Source of the DNA: Bacteroides sp. GM023
GTDB lineage: Bacteria > Bacteroidota > Bacteroidia > Bacteroidales > Bacteroidaceae
DNA: 64,000 nucleotides
Direction of reading: 5' to 3'
NCBI RefSeq assembly: GCF_014750685.1
Contig: NZ_JAAXGE010000014.1
Coordinates: 186,001 to 250,000, forward strand
Made by a program: the position numbers and the translations under genes. The notes below the pieces were generated by a model that saw nothing but the letters and a program-made list of their open reading frames with translations, had not been told where the DNA came from and made no database searches. Of this stretch, positions 8,838-17,304 are shown one piece after another; the first letter of the stretch is position 1, and each line of letters starts with the position of its first letter.

Positions 8838-9598
8838 TTAGTACTATATTTGACAATAAAATAATATTAATTGGAAATGAAGAGAATGAAGGGCTTAAAT
8901 ACTTGAGTGAAAACAGGAGTAAAATGAAAGATATATATATCTATTCTATAGACAAGGCTAGACAGTTAGTACTTTCAGGGATGTTTAAATGTGGAATGCC
9001 TGAAGAAGGGATGATTTTCATAAAGCATCCATTTCTCCCTGTTTATTTGCCTAATGATTCACAATTAGAACTTAATATCTGTCGATGTAGCATCAATCAT
9101 TATTTAGACTTTATAAGTAGATTAGGTGCCATAAAATGGAAATTTACAGTGATTATTGAAGAACATAGTTTTCTTAAACGAATATTCTCAGGGAAATTGA
9201 AAACTATACAAGGAAATGGCTCTTTACACGTTGAAAGCACTACTGAAAATAAATTTAAACAGGAACTCAATTTAGAAGAATTTAATTATTCTCAAAGCGA
9301 TCGTTCCATACTAACATTAGAAGAATACGAAGAAGCCTGTAATTTCTATGACAAATCTTATTATTTAAAAAGTTGCCCTGAATGCCAAAGGATACTTGAT
9401 TTTAGGGCACCTAATCGAGACAAGCAAAAGGGTGAATTTCATTTAAAACTCCAGATTTCCACTCGAATGAATGAAGTTTTAAAAATTGCAGCAGATCTGG
9501 ATACACTACATGGTGTTGATATTAATACTAATTATACTAGCAATAACGATTTAAGACGTACCATCTTCATGGACTCTTCAGTCTCTTTTCTTAAGTAA
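8834..9598 (+). CDS. Hypothetical protein of the GTPase operon
   Basis: This 254-aa protein is read from an ATG that overlaps the previous stop (ATGA at 8834). It begins with a Rossmann-like strand (KIILIGNEENEG) and has a CPEC pair in the last third that could be half of a metal site. No transmembrane helix is visible and I recognise no family. Coupling to the GTPase and the tail-anchored protein suggests that the three work together. Confidence 0.55.
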   Translation: MISTIFDNKIILIGNEENEGLKYLSENRSKMKDIYIYSIDKARQLVLSGMFKCGMPEEGMIFIKHPFLPVYLPNDSQLELNICRCSINHYLDFISRLGAIKWKFTVIIEEHSFLKRIFSGKLKTIQGNGSLHVESTTENKFKQELNLEEFNYSQSDRSILTLEEYEEACNFYDKSYYLKSCPECQRILDFRAPNRDKQKGEFHLKLQISTRMNEVLKIAADLDTLHGVDINTNYTSNNDLRRTIFMDSSVSFLK

Positions 9599-9709
9599 TA
9601 ATTATAGAAATAATACAGTACCTTTAGAATATGGTATCCTATTTAAATTTTTGTAAGAAAATAGTCAAACTAAATCGTTCATCCTATTAATGAATATTGA
9701 TGTAAGCAT

Positions 9710-10093
9710 ATGAAAACAGACGAAAATGAGTTTGGTATAAGTTCAATTTTAGGAAAAATTGTTTCTTTCTTCTTTTTCTCATTCTTTTTGCTATCTTGGG
9801 GAGTTGAATATTCATTCTCCTTAAAGAATATGAAAAAAGCATGGATTGAAATACATGAGATACAAAATCAGGTATATGGAATAATAGCTATTTTTATATT
9901 AGGTTTATTATGTCTTATTTTTTGTGCCATTTTTTACATTTTAATTAAAGATGAATTATCTAACTGGTTTAATCATCGCCAAAATAGATATAATCAATTA
10001 AAAGAAGAGAAAATAGGCATACAAACTAAAATCCTTTGTACCATCATATGCTTTTATTTATTTGACTGGTTCCTAAAATATGTTACCATATAG
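9710..10093 (+). CDS. Hypothetical three-helix membrane protein
   Basis: This 127-aa protein has hydrophobic segments at about residues 10-35, 60-85 and 104-124, and a basic loop between the second and third helices. I recognise no family. It lies about 110 bp after the GTPase operon and 65 bp before a Sel1-repeat gene on the same strand, so it may be part of the same locus. Confidence 0.5.
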   Translation: MKTDENEFGISSILGKIVSFFFFSFFLLSWGVEYSFSLKNMKKAWIEIHEIQNQVYGIIAIFILGLLCLIFCAIFYILIKDELSNWFNHRQNRYNQLKEEKIGIQTKILCTIICFYLFDWFLKYVTI

Positions 10094-10157
10094 TGTAAGA
10101 TGCTATATAAATAAACATCAATGGTAGTTTCATTTCCATTACTAATATCAAGTAATT

Positions 10158-11591
10158 ATGACAATTAAGAAAAAAAAGAAACGCTCTATAAATTTGGAAG
10201 AGAGAGAAATATATTATCTCCAACTAATAGAAGAAAAACAAATTGAGCTCATTTGGCATCCTGCTCAAAGAGATCAATGTGGTATTCATTTCACAGCAGA
10301 AGATTCATCATGTATTTTATATGCCTATGCAGAAGATACTCCAATGTCCGTTTTTAAAGAACTGAATATGTTTCGATTGTTTCTGACTCATTTACAATTT
10401 GATGGTTTGACTAATGGAGATTGGAAAGCGTATGCTTTAAAAGCTGTTAGTTATCTACGGTTGTTACCGCCAGATGTACAAAAAACTGTACTTAATATGT
10501 ATCATAACTCTGTAGCAAATGTATATGAAGAGGAAGGCAATATGGATAAGGCAAACTCTCATCGTAGACAGGCTCTGTCATATCAATTGCAAACGGAAAA
10601 GGAAATAGATGTCATGGATATAGAAACTTTGTTGCAGTCCATGGAGAAGACTCCTAATTCACAGCTTGATTTATGCTTGTATATACTGTTGTTGATTGTA
10701 GAACCCGGTATCTGGGCAACAGATGATTATTATAACTACTGGACACGATGCCATTATCAGCTAATTGAAACGATCATAAAACAAGATTTGACGAAACTTG
10801 TAACAGATGATAAAAAGATGCCTTACGTTGCCCTGTTAGTAAATAGTTTGAAGGGAATTTATTTCAGACGAACCAGACGTTTTGTCCTAGCGGAAAAATA
10901 TTTACTAGCGGCTCTTGATATACAGGTAACTCTAAGAAAAGCAGACAAAAAGTTTCCCATCAGTCCTTTAATGATTTATCTTCAATTAGTCCTAAACTGG
11001 TTAGAAGGGGGAGATAAAGAAAGAGCTAAAGAATATATGAATAAAGCAAATATGGAAAGGGGTTGTTGGGATGCCGATTTACTAGATCCGGTAATTAATT
11101 CTTTTCATGGACAACCTATAAGTAAAGAAGAGTGGAGAGAACTGGATGCTTCATATGCAGATATTTATATAAACATTTACAAAGAGAATTATTCTCTCAG
11201 ATCTGCTATTAAAGATGCTATAAGAACTATTTTCACCCCACCGGAAATTTATGATGATGAAGAATACGAGGAAGAAGTTGAAAATAATGATGAATACACA
11301 TTTGATGATTGGTATGAATGTGCTGAGTCCGGAGATACAGAGGCACAGTTGGTTGTAGGCCATTGTTATTATACAGGTACTGCTGTTAGTCAGAATTATC
11401 GGTTAGCTCGTGAATGGTTCTTTCTGGCTGCTTTGCAAGGAGATGCCATTGCTCAACAGAATTTGGGTTATATGTATAAGAAAGGGTATGGGACGGAAAT
11501 AAATCAAGAAGAAGCTGAAAAATGGTATCAAAAAGTAAAGGCCGGAACAAGTACATGGAGAGTTGATTTCATAGAATTCTTATTGAAATAA
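10158..11591 (+). CDS. Sel1-repeat protein
   Basis: This is a 477-aa soluble protein. The C-terminal ~100 residues contain two Sel1-like repeats (AESGDTEAQLVVGHCYYTG and ALQGDAIAQQNLGYMYKKG), helical hairpins of the TPR class that mediate protein contacts. The middle part is also helical and may hold degenerate TPRs. A low-complexity acidic stretch (DDEEYEEEVENNDE) separates the two parts. The basic N-terminus has a KKKKKR run. It lies 11 bp before the phospholipase D-type gene, so it probably acts with it as an adaptor. Confidence 0.75.
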   Translation: MTIKKKKKRSINLEEREIYYLQLIEEKQIELIWHPAQRDQCGIHFTAEDSSCILYAYAEDTPMSVFKELNMFRLFLTHLQFDGLTNGDWKAYALKAVSYLRLLPPDVQKTVLNMYHNSVANVYEEEGNMDKANSHRRQALSYQLQTEKEIDVMDIETLLQSMEKTPNSQLDLCLYILLLIVEPGIWATDDYYNYWTRCHYQLIETIIKQDLTKLVTDDKKMPYVALLVNSLKGIYFRRTRRFVLAEKYLLAALDIQVTLRKADKKFPISPLMIYLQLVLNWLEGGDKERAKEYMNKANMERGCWDADLLDPVINSFHGQPISKEEWRELDASYADIYINIYKENYSLRSAIKDAIRTIFTPPEIYDDEEYEEEVENNDEYTFDDWYECAESGDTEAQLVVGHCYYTGTAVSQNYRLAREWFFLAALQGDAIAQQNLGYMYKKGYGTEINQEEAEKWYQKVKAGTSTWRVDFIEFLLK

Positions 11592-11602
11592 TATACCTAA
11601 AT

Positions 11603-12124
11603 ATGATTCGCTATATACAAAATGAACAGCATTATAAATTACTTGTGAATGAAGTGTCCAAAGTAAGGCATACGCTATGGATCGGAACAGCAGATCTGAA
11701 AGATTTACATATCAGGCAAGGGAATTCTGTTGTTCCTTTTCTTTCCATACTTGAACAGAAGATCAGACAGAAAGTTTCCATTAGGCTTCTACATGCTAAA
11801 GAGCCCGGTGAGAATTTCAGAAATGATTTTGATAAATATCCTTTGTTATGGAAGGGACTGGAACGTTCTATATGTCCACGTATTCATTTCAAAATACTAA
11901 TATTCGATTTACAATTAGTTTATATCGGATCGGCTAATCTTACTGGTGCAGCATTAGGAATGAAAAGTGAAAGAAACAGAAATTTTGAAGCTGGTATCAT
12001 TACAAATGAACAGGAATTAGTTGACAACGCCATCACACAGTTTGATGAGATATGGATCGGAAAGTATTGTAAAGAATGTGGACGAAAAAATGTATGTAAA
12101 GATAGGATAGGGATAGAATTATAA
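11603..12124 (+). CDS. Phospholipase D-type protein with one HKD motif
   Basis: This 173-aa protein carries one complete HKD motif, His95-x-Lys97-x4-Asp102, followed by the conserved GSANLTG (109-115). One HKD per chain is typical of Nuc/Zucchini-like nucleases that act as dimers; two-HKD lipid-cleaving enzymes are much longer. The C-terminus has a cysteine pattern (CxxC-x4-C) that may bind zinc, which is unusual for the family. It closes the same-strand run that begins at 4977. The likely role is a nuclease effector, which is inference from domain and context. Confidence 0.75.
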   Translation: MIRYIQNEQHYKLLVNEVSKVRHTLWIGTADLKDLHIRQGNSVVPFLSILEQKIRQKVSIRLLHAKEPGENFRNDFDKYPLLWKGLERSICPRIHFKILIFDLQLVYIGSANLTGAALGMKSERNRNFEAGIITNEQELVDNAITQFDEIWIGKYCKECGRKNVCKDRIGIEL

Positions 12125-12362
12125 GAAAGACCTATCAAAATATTATTTTATTTACTCCAAGCTCCATCAATTATAAAAGCTGTTGAGTCTTATTTCTTGA
12201 TATATTATCAAATACAGGATATTAATAATTGAAATAATCTCCCCAATAAGCACGTGCTAGGACTCAAATCTTAAACACGTTTCTTTTATTTCCTTCTCCC
12301 AAATCGCTAAAACGCCATTCATAACCGTTCAAAACCTAATATCTGAATTAGAAGCTAATCTT

Positions 12363-12710
12363 ATGTTTAGTGAATACATAAACAGAATATTAGGATCTGA
12401 ACGAGGTTTGGGTTCTAATCGTCAGGTTTACGCTACACCTGATGTTATCGAAAAAAGTAGCATACCATCCAAATCCATTCCAGCCAAATACGAGAAAGAT
12501 ATAGAAGCTCTCAAAGAAAAGTATGGTGAGGAGCTTTTCTTATCTACCGGACTCTGTGTTATCAGTATGACATTACAGGAAGCTTTGTCTATCATGCCAA
12601 GAGAAAGAAGAAGGATTGATGCCTACAGAGGATTGGTATCATATTTGGGGAAGGTATGGAAAATTGAATTGAAGATCACATCACAAAAAACGAAGGAGGG
12701 AGAAGTATGA
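12363..12710 (+). CDS. Hypothetical protein, first of an overlapping trio
   Basis: This 115-aa protein is predicted mostly helical and charged, with a PRERRRIDAYRGLVSYL segment in the C-terminal half. I recognise no family. Its stop overlaps the next start (ATGA), so it is translated with the following two genes. It follows 238 bp of AT-rich sequence in which I see no clear promoter. Confidence 0.5.
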   Translation: MFSEYINRILGSERGLGSNRQVYATPDVIEKSSIPSKSIPAKYEKDIEALKEKYGEELFLSTGLCVISMTLQEALSIMPRERRRIDAYRGLVSYLGKVWKIELKITSQKTKEGEV

Positions 12711-13243
12711 TTATTCTGGCATCGAAAGAAAAGTATATGAGTGAGAAAGCGGAAGAGCCAAACCCTAAACTAGCCCAGTTACCGATAAAGGATCTTATTT
12801 TCTTACGCTTTATAACAGAAACAGATCTAATAAAATACTACACGGGAGAAACAGAATACATTCCATACGGTCTGGTAGAATTTATGTTGGACTCGCGGGC
12901 ACAAAATAAAAATTGGATCAGACATGAGCTTTCCAGTTATGAGGATCGCTTTGTTATTTCATGGCATTTCCTGTTTGAACAAGCTATATCCAACAACTCC
13001 GAACTTGTACATATCGCTGTCGCTTCTGATATACTAAATTTGACTGATGAAGAAGTTTATGAGCTGGCGAAAGATGATGATGAACTATATAAGAGAAAGG
13101 AGAAAGAGATATATTATGTCACCTTCCAATGGTTAGTGAGTCAGTATATGGGATTGATCGAGAAACTAGGGGTTGAAGCTGATATTAGCTTAATCCACAA
13201 GAACAAGGACAAGGTAAAATTAATAATAAAAAGAATACTATGA
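12707..13243 (+). CDS. Hypothetical protein, second of an overlapping trio
   Basis: This is a 178-aa acidic helical protein of unknown function. The start ATG at 12707 overlaps the previous stop, but MSEKAEEPNPK (ATG 12737) is a possible later start. No motif is visible. Both neighbours are coupled to it by 4-bp overlaps, which suggests a fixed stoichiometry. Confidence 0.5.
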   Translation: MIILASKEKYMSEKAEEPNPKLAQLPIKDLIFLRFITETDLIKYYTGETEYIPYGLVEFMLDSRAQNKNWIRHELSSYEDRFVISWHFLFEQAISNNSELVHIAVASDILNLTDEEVYELAKDDDELYKRKEKEIYYVTFQWLVSQYMGLIEKLGVEADISLIHKNKDKVKLIIKRIL

Positions 13244-13671
13244 AAAAGAAAATTTTTATAACATCAAAGGTGTATGATACGAAAAAAATGCTAGACGAAG
13301 AAATAACAGCATTAGTACAGGTTGATCTGGATACTCTTATTGGAAAAGGACGGGTTGAATTTGAGGTAAACACCACAGAAACAGAAATAGAACTAACCTT
13401 CAGAAGAGGAATTGATTACTCTGACGATAGACTACAAAAGAAATTGATTATTGATGCTGATGCCTATATGATTTGTGGAATTGGACTGAACGGATTTAAA
13501 CCACCTGTAATGTGGTATGAACCTCCGTTTGGCTATACATACTTCTTCGATCAGGCAGAATTTGAGAAGTGTTATAAAAGGAGTGCAACAAAACTTGGAG
13601 CCAACAGAGTGAAAGACTTGATACTCGATGTCAGGAAAGATGCTTTGGTGATGAAGTTGAAGTGGGGATAA
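13240..13671 (+). CDS. Hypothetical protein, third of an overlapping trio
   Basis: This 143-aa basic protein is predicted alpha/beta. Its middle carries an aromatic stretch (MWYEPPFGYTYFFD). I recognise no family. It is coupled to the preceding gene by ATGA and followed by a terminator-like hairpin at 13678, so the trio forms one transcription unit. Confidence 0.5.
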   Translation: MKKKIFITSKVYDTKKMLDEEITALVQVDLDTLIGKGRVEFEVNTTETEIELTFRRGIDYSDDRLQKKLIIDADAYMICGIGLNGFKPPVMWYEPPFGYTYFFDQAEFEKCYKRSATKLGANRVKDLILDVRKDALVMKLKWG

Positions 13672-13677
13672 ATAGGA

Positions 13678-13712
13678 AAAGGAAGATAGTGTAAAAGCTA
13701 CCTTCCTTTATT
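13678..13712 (+). terminator. Terminator of the three-gene unit
   Basis: AAAGGAAGATAG (13678-13689) pairs with CTACCTTCCTTT (13698-13709) over 12 bp with one mismatch and an 8-nt loop; the distal arm ends in a run of T. It stands 6 bp after the stop of the third gene. Confidence 0.65.
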
Positions 13713-13794
13713 CTTTAAAGGCAAGACTATATTTTATTGAGACAAATTGGGTACTATAAAATATAATATCTTTCTACTTCATGTATATTACACA

Positions 13795-14019
13795 TTAGCC
13801 AAATGAGAAGGAGCAACGATCTTCCCCGTAGACTTCTATCAAACCATTTATACGCTGTATACATACTTTGTTTTCTCTAGCAAGCCAACCAATTGCCAAA
13901 GCTGTACTTTCTACGCTCAAATTTAGTTTTCTTGCTAACTCAGGAATACTAATTTCCTTTACCTCATTCAGAGCTTGCCAGACTTTGCCGGCATTGAGCC
14001 CCACGATTTTCTTGTCCAT
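13795..14019 (-). CDS. Small winged-helix protein (DUF2582-like)
   Basis: This 74-aa protein matches the short winged-helix family annotated as DUF2582: a KVWQALNEVKEIS start, the recognition region SIPELARKLNLSVESTALAIGWLARE and a beta-wing with VYG near the end. These proteins probably bind DNA, but targets are unknown. It is a single gene with no partner on its strand, apart from the coding-like remnant upstream at 14126. Confidence 0.75.
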   Translation of the reverse strand: MDKKIVGLNAGKVWQALNEVKEISIPELARKLNLSVESTALAIGWLARENKVCIQRINGLIEVYGEDRCSFSFG

Positions 14020-14770
14020 AAGACTTTGTGTTTAGATGTTATTAATGACTAAGACACTCACAATAAGATGAGATGCCCCAGTAGAGTATACTAGAAGATG
14101 ATCAGACAAGTAACGAAATACTTATCTAATATATGAAGGGAGTTTCTTTTCTGTAGATTTCCAATGCTTGATCAGAATATCCGGGAAGAAAATAGGAAGG
14201 GTTACAGGTGCTTCTACCATATAGTTCTAAGTATAATTTGGCTTGTGCCCTATAATACAAGCCTGTTAAATAAAAAAGCGAAAGGGCATTAGCCTTGTCA
14301 TAAGTGAGGGAGTCGAAGCCCTTGGTACAAACAGGAAACGCCCCCTCGCGAATATTGCAAGGCTGAACGTAAGGCTGTTTTTGCTGTACCAGTTGATGAA
14401 ATTTCGACTTTTCACTTATACAGAAATCAGCTAAACGCTTTTTCTTTTCTAAAATGTAAAAACACCGTCGCTCTCTGTTACGACATCACAAATATATGAA
14501 TTATTTTACATAAACCTAAATATTACGTCTTTTTATTTTATTTTTTGTTCAAAGAAGATAGTTAAACTATTGGGCAGTAGAAATGAGTACAATTAATTCC
14601 TTTCTTATTTTTTCTTCAACTTCGATATTTTTCCTAACTTTGTATATAATGTAAATATTATATATGCTAATACATAGCATTATAGAAAAATGCACAATAA
14701 CAGGATACACCGCTTTCAATGAAGTTTATCAATGCAGGTATAACTTTGCAGCATAACAAAAAATATAAAT
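14020..14770. other. Intergenic region, 750 bp, with a start-less coding-like frame
   Basis: No intact gene is visible. The minus strand is open without a stop from 14485 to 14126 and reads like protein (listed separately). The last 150 bp before the HTH gene at 14771 are very AT-rich and contain two TAACTTTG boxes (14635-14642 and 14741-14748), the second placed well for a -7 element of that gene. Confidence 0.5.
14126..14485 (-). pseudogene. Coding-like frame without a start codon
   Basis: On the minus strand a stop-free frame of 119 codons runs from just after a TGA (14486-14488) to a TAG (14126-14128). It contains no methionine codon at all. The translation is not random in look: it includes FHQLVQQKQPYVQPCNIREG, then DKANALSLFYLTGLYYRAQA. 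It is either a gene remnant that lost its start or a dispersed Bacteroides repeat that happens to be open. I have a vague memory of similar short hypothetical proteins in other Bacteroides genomes but cannot confirm it here. Confidence 0.45.
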
Positions 14771-15397
14771 ATGACAGAAAAAAGAACTATTGGAGAACTC
14801 ATCGAAAAGGAAGTTCGTAGGCAACAGCTTTCAATTGTGGAATTTGCAGATAAAATTTGCTGTAAAAGGAATAACGTGTATAATTTGTTCACTCGTAATA
14901 ATATGGATATTCAACAACTTGCATTAATATCCAAAGTATTAGGACGTAATTTTTTCAAAGAATTAGCTGAAGACTTAGAGCTTGCCAATGAAACGGATGA
15001 GTCAGAAGAAGATGTTCAAAACAGAAAAGCCGTCTCTCAGTTTATGGAAGTAGCCCCAAAGGTATTACGAAAACTGAATGCCTCCCCCATCATCGTATTT
15101 AGTGTCAGTGAGGATGGAAAATACGAAGGGAGTCCTGTTCCAGACTTTATGCTTCCCGATTATGCTATCTCTTTTACAATTGGAGAGACCTTTCAAGAAC
15201 GTGCAAAAGATTTCTATCATCCAAGACTTATCTCTATTGAAAGTCTCCAAAACAAGGGAGGAATTTCAATTGAAATCTCGACAAATCATCTGCATGGCTC
15301 CCGTATCATAAACATAAAGTTAGACTATAAATCAGAAGATGAATGGTATGATACCTTGAAATTCGCTCTTGAAGTCCATAATTCATTCAGAAAATAA
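14771..15397 (+). CDS. Helix-turn-helix protein
   Basis: This is a 208-aa protein. Residues ~8-60 form an XRE/Cro-like HTH (QQLSIVEFADKICCKRNNVYNLFTRNNMD). The rest is an acidic linker and an alpha/beta domain that I do not recognise. The next gene (HNH endonuclease) starts 14 bp after its stop, so it may be the regulator of that unit. Context suggests cargo of the adjacent integrative element. Confidence 0.7.
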   Translation: MTEKRTIGELIEKEVRRQQLSIVEFADKICCKRNNVYNLFTRNNMDIQQLALISKVLGRNFFKELAEDLELANETDESEEDVQNRKAVSQFMEVAPKVLRKLNASPIIVFSVSEDGKYEGSPVPDFMLPDYAISFTIGETFQERAKDFYHPRLISIESLQNKGGISIEISTNHLHGSRIINIKLDYKSEDEWYDTLKFALEVHNSFRK

Positions 15398-15410
15398 AAT
15401 TAGAACCGTT

Positions 15411-16400
15411 ATGAAAGTAGATATTGATATATACACAGAGGTCAAAGATTGTACCTATAAAGATGAACACTATTCTGTTCGTGATAATGGAGCTGTTTTT
15501 CGTCATGCTAAAAATGGGCACAAGCCAAGGAAACTGGATGAACAATGGCTGTTCGGTACTAAGAATGAAAAAACAGGATATATGACTATAGGAGGTCATC
15601 GAGTCCACATAATTGTTGCAACAGCGTTTCATGGTAGTCATGATTCAAAAAGAGACATAGTAGACCATATTGATACTAACAGATGTAACAACCGGCCAGA
15701 AAATTTGAGATGGCTCACAAGGTTGGAGAATGCATTGAACAACCCCGCTACACGAAAAAAAATAGAATACCTATGTGGCGGTGATATTCAAAAATTCATC
15801 GATAATCCTGGTTGTTTAAGAGATCTCACAGGTACAAACCAAGATGTAATGTGGATGAGAACGGTTACACAGGAAGAAGCCAAAGCAGCTTATGAACGGG
15901 TTATGAAATGGGCTAAGGAACCAAACAAGCCGTATTCAAATGCAAGTAATATGGGAGAATGGATATTTACCCAACCTGATTCTCCAATAAATCAGGACAC
16001 ATATAGGCAAACACTGTTCCCTGCTCTTTCACCTGATACAGCACTGCAACGTGAATGGAAAACACCCACTGAATTCCCGCTTTGTCCTATACAAATCGGT
16101 GAGACTCCACTTACTTCATATCTAGACAACCTTTGTGTTGGAAAAGTTATAACGAGAAATCAATATACTACTCAAATTATAGATGACTTTGCTCTATGCA
16201 ATGAGAATCTAATAATGGTAATATGTCATAGCCAAAATGAGGATCTGAAGAAATATACTTCTGTTTCTATCACTTTTGAAGCTGGTAAATATATCCATGA
16301 AGGACGTACATATTTTGAAAAACGCGGAGCACAAAAGACTCTCACAATAGCCAGAGGATTGGAGTGGGACGGACCGGACGGAATTGACGATTATTGTTAA
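15411..16400 (+). CDS. HNH endonuclease with NUMOD4-like N-terminus
   Basis: I start this gene at ATG 15411, because the longer frame from 15369 would overlap the HTH gene by 29 bp. In the 329-aa product, residues ~15-60 resemble the NUMOD4-type entry segment of homing-like nucleases (YSVRDNGAVFRH). Residues 84-106 form an HNH finger with Asp85-His86, Asp88, Asn93/Asn94 and Asn98. The long C-terminal region has no motif I know. Such proteins cut DNA; here the role may be phage defence or element maintenance. It is followed closely by an unknown protein on the same strand. Confidence 0.75.
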   Translation: MKVDIDIYTEVKDCTYKDEHYSVRDNGAVFRHAKNGHKPRKLDEQWLFGTKNEKTGYMTIGGHRVHIIVATAFHGSHDSKRDIVDHIDTNRCNNRPENLRWLTRLENALNNPATRKKIEYLCGGDIQKFIDNPGCLRDLTGTNQDVMWMRTVTQEEAKAAYERVMKWAKEPNKPYSNASNMGEWIFTQPDSPINQDTYRQTLFPALSPDTALQREWKTPTEFPLCPIQIGETPLTSYLDNLCVGKVITRNQYTTQIIDDFALCNENLIMVICHSQNEDLKKYTSVSITFEAGKYIHEGRTYFEKRGAQKTLTIARGLEWDGPDGIDDYC

Positions 16401-16417
16401 TATTAATTATATATATT

Positions 16418-17098
16418 ATGATTGTACCATCAATGACGGAGCAAGAAATCCGTGAAGAACTATTGAAAGATTTAGCAGACTTAGAGAAACCAACAGAACG
16501 ATTTCGTAAGAATTTCAGATCTAAAGTTCTGGACTCTTACAAGTTTCCAGTAAAAGCTTCGTATGAGTGTAAGAGCATCAAGAGAAAAAATCTTTTTGTC
16601 ATAACTTTTACGGCTGATAAAAGAAGACAGCATAATAATCCCAACATAAGTATGTACTGTATATATGAACGTAAGGAAGGAAAATATGCAGCTGTTTATC
16701 AACCTATGACACATAAAATAACAATATATGCCCCCCATTTCTTCAGGAGGTATCAAGAGCGGATTCTTAAAGATAATAATTTGCCAATGCTTGAAATTAT
16801 CAAAAAATACTTCAAAAATTGTTGGGGACTTACCAGTGTTGAGATTGATGAGAATCTGGAAGCAACCTACCAATGTTTTGAGGGCCATTATAGTGATGAA
16901 GTAATTGATTTTGTATCAGTAACGGCAGGAGGCTACTGTTTTGGTGAGAAACATGGAAATGTCTCTATTATAAAGACTATTATTTCGGAAGAGATGTTAT
17001 CTGAAAAACAAAAGACATTTTTCTATGATTTGAAGAAACTATGTGATAATATTCAGATAGATTACACCAGCCAAGGGATAAAACTGATTGGGGGATAA
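16418..17098 (+). CDS. Hypothetical protein downstream of the HNH nuclease
   Basis: This 226-aa protein is basic in the N-terminal half and shows no motif I recognise. The start ATG at 16418 is preferred over an upstream TTG at 16394. MTEQEIREELL at 16433 is an alternative start. It lies 17 bp after the HNH gene and is probably co-transcribed with it, so it could be a partner or an immunity protein. That is inference from position only. Confidence 0.5.
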   Translation: MIVPSMTEQEIREELLKDLADLEKPTERFRKNFRSKVLDSYKFPVKASYECKSIKRKNLFVITFTADKRRQHNNPNISMYCIYERKEGKYAAVYQPMTHKITIYAPHFFRRYQERILKDNNLPMLEIIKKYFKNCWGLTSVEIDENLEATYQCFEGHYSDEVIDFVSVTAGGYCFGEKHGNVSIIKTIISEEMLSEKQKTFFYDLKKLCDNIQIDYTSQGIKLIGG

Positions 17099-17304
17099 AA
17101 TTGTATAAGAGACAACTTATGATACAGATTGCTCAAGCCAAAGGGATAGCTGTATACAGTTTTAGACATGAACAAAATAAGTTATGCACAATACTAGAAA
17201 TGGCATTAGCTTGTTTCTGATATTAATTATGAATGTATAGAATAGATCTTTGACGATTGTTTCCTATATTTGCCAAAAGTGTGTAACAATATTAATGGAC
17301 TAAT

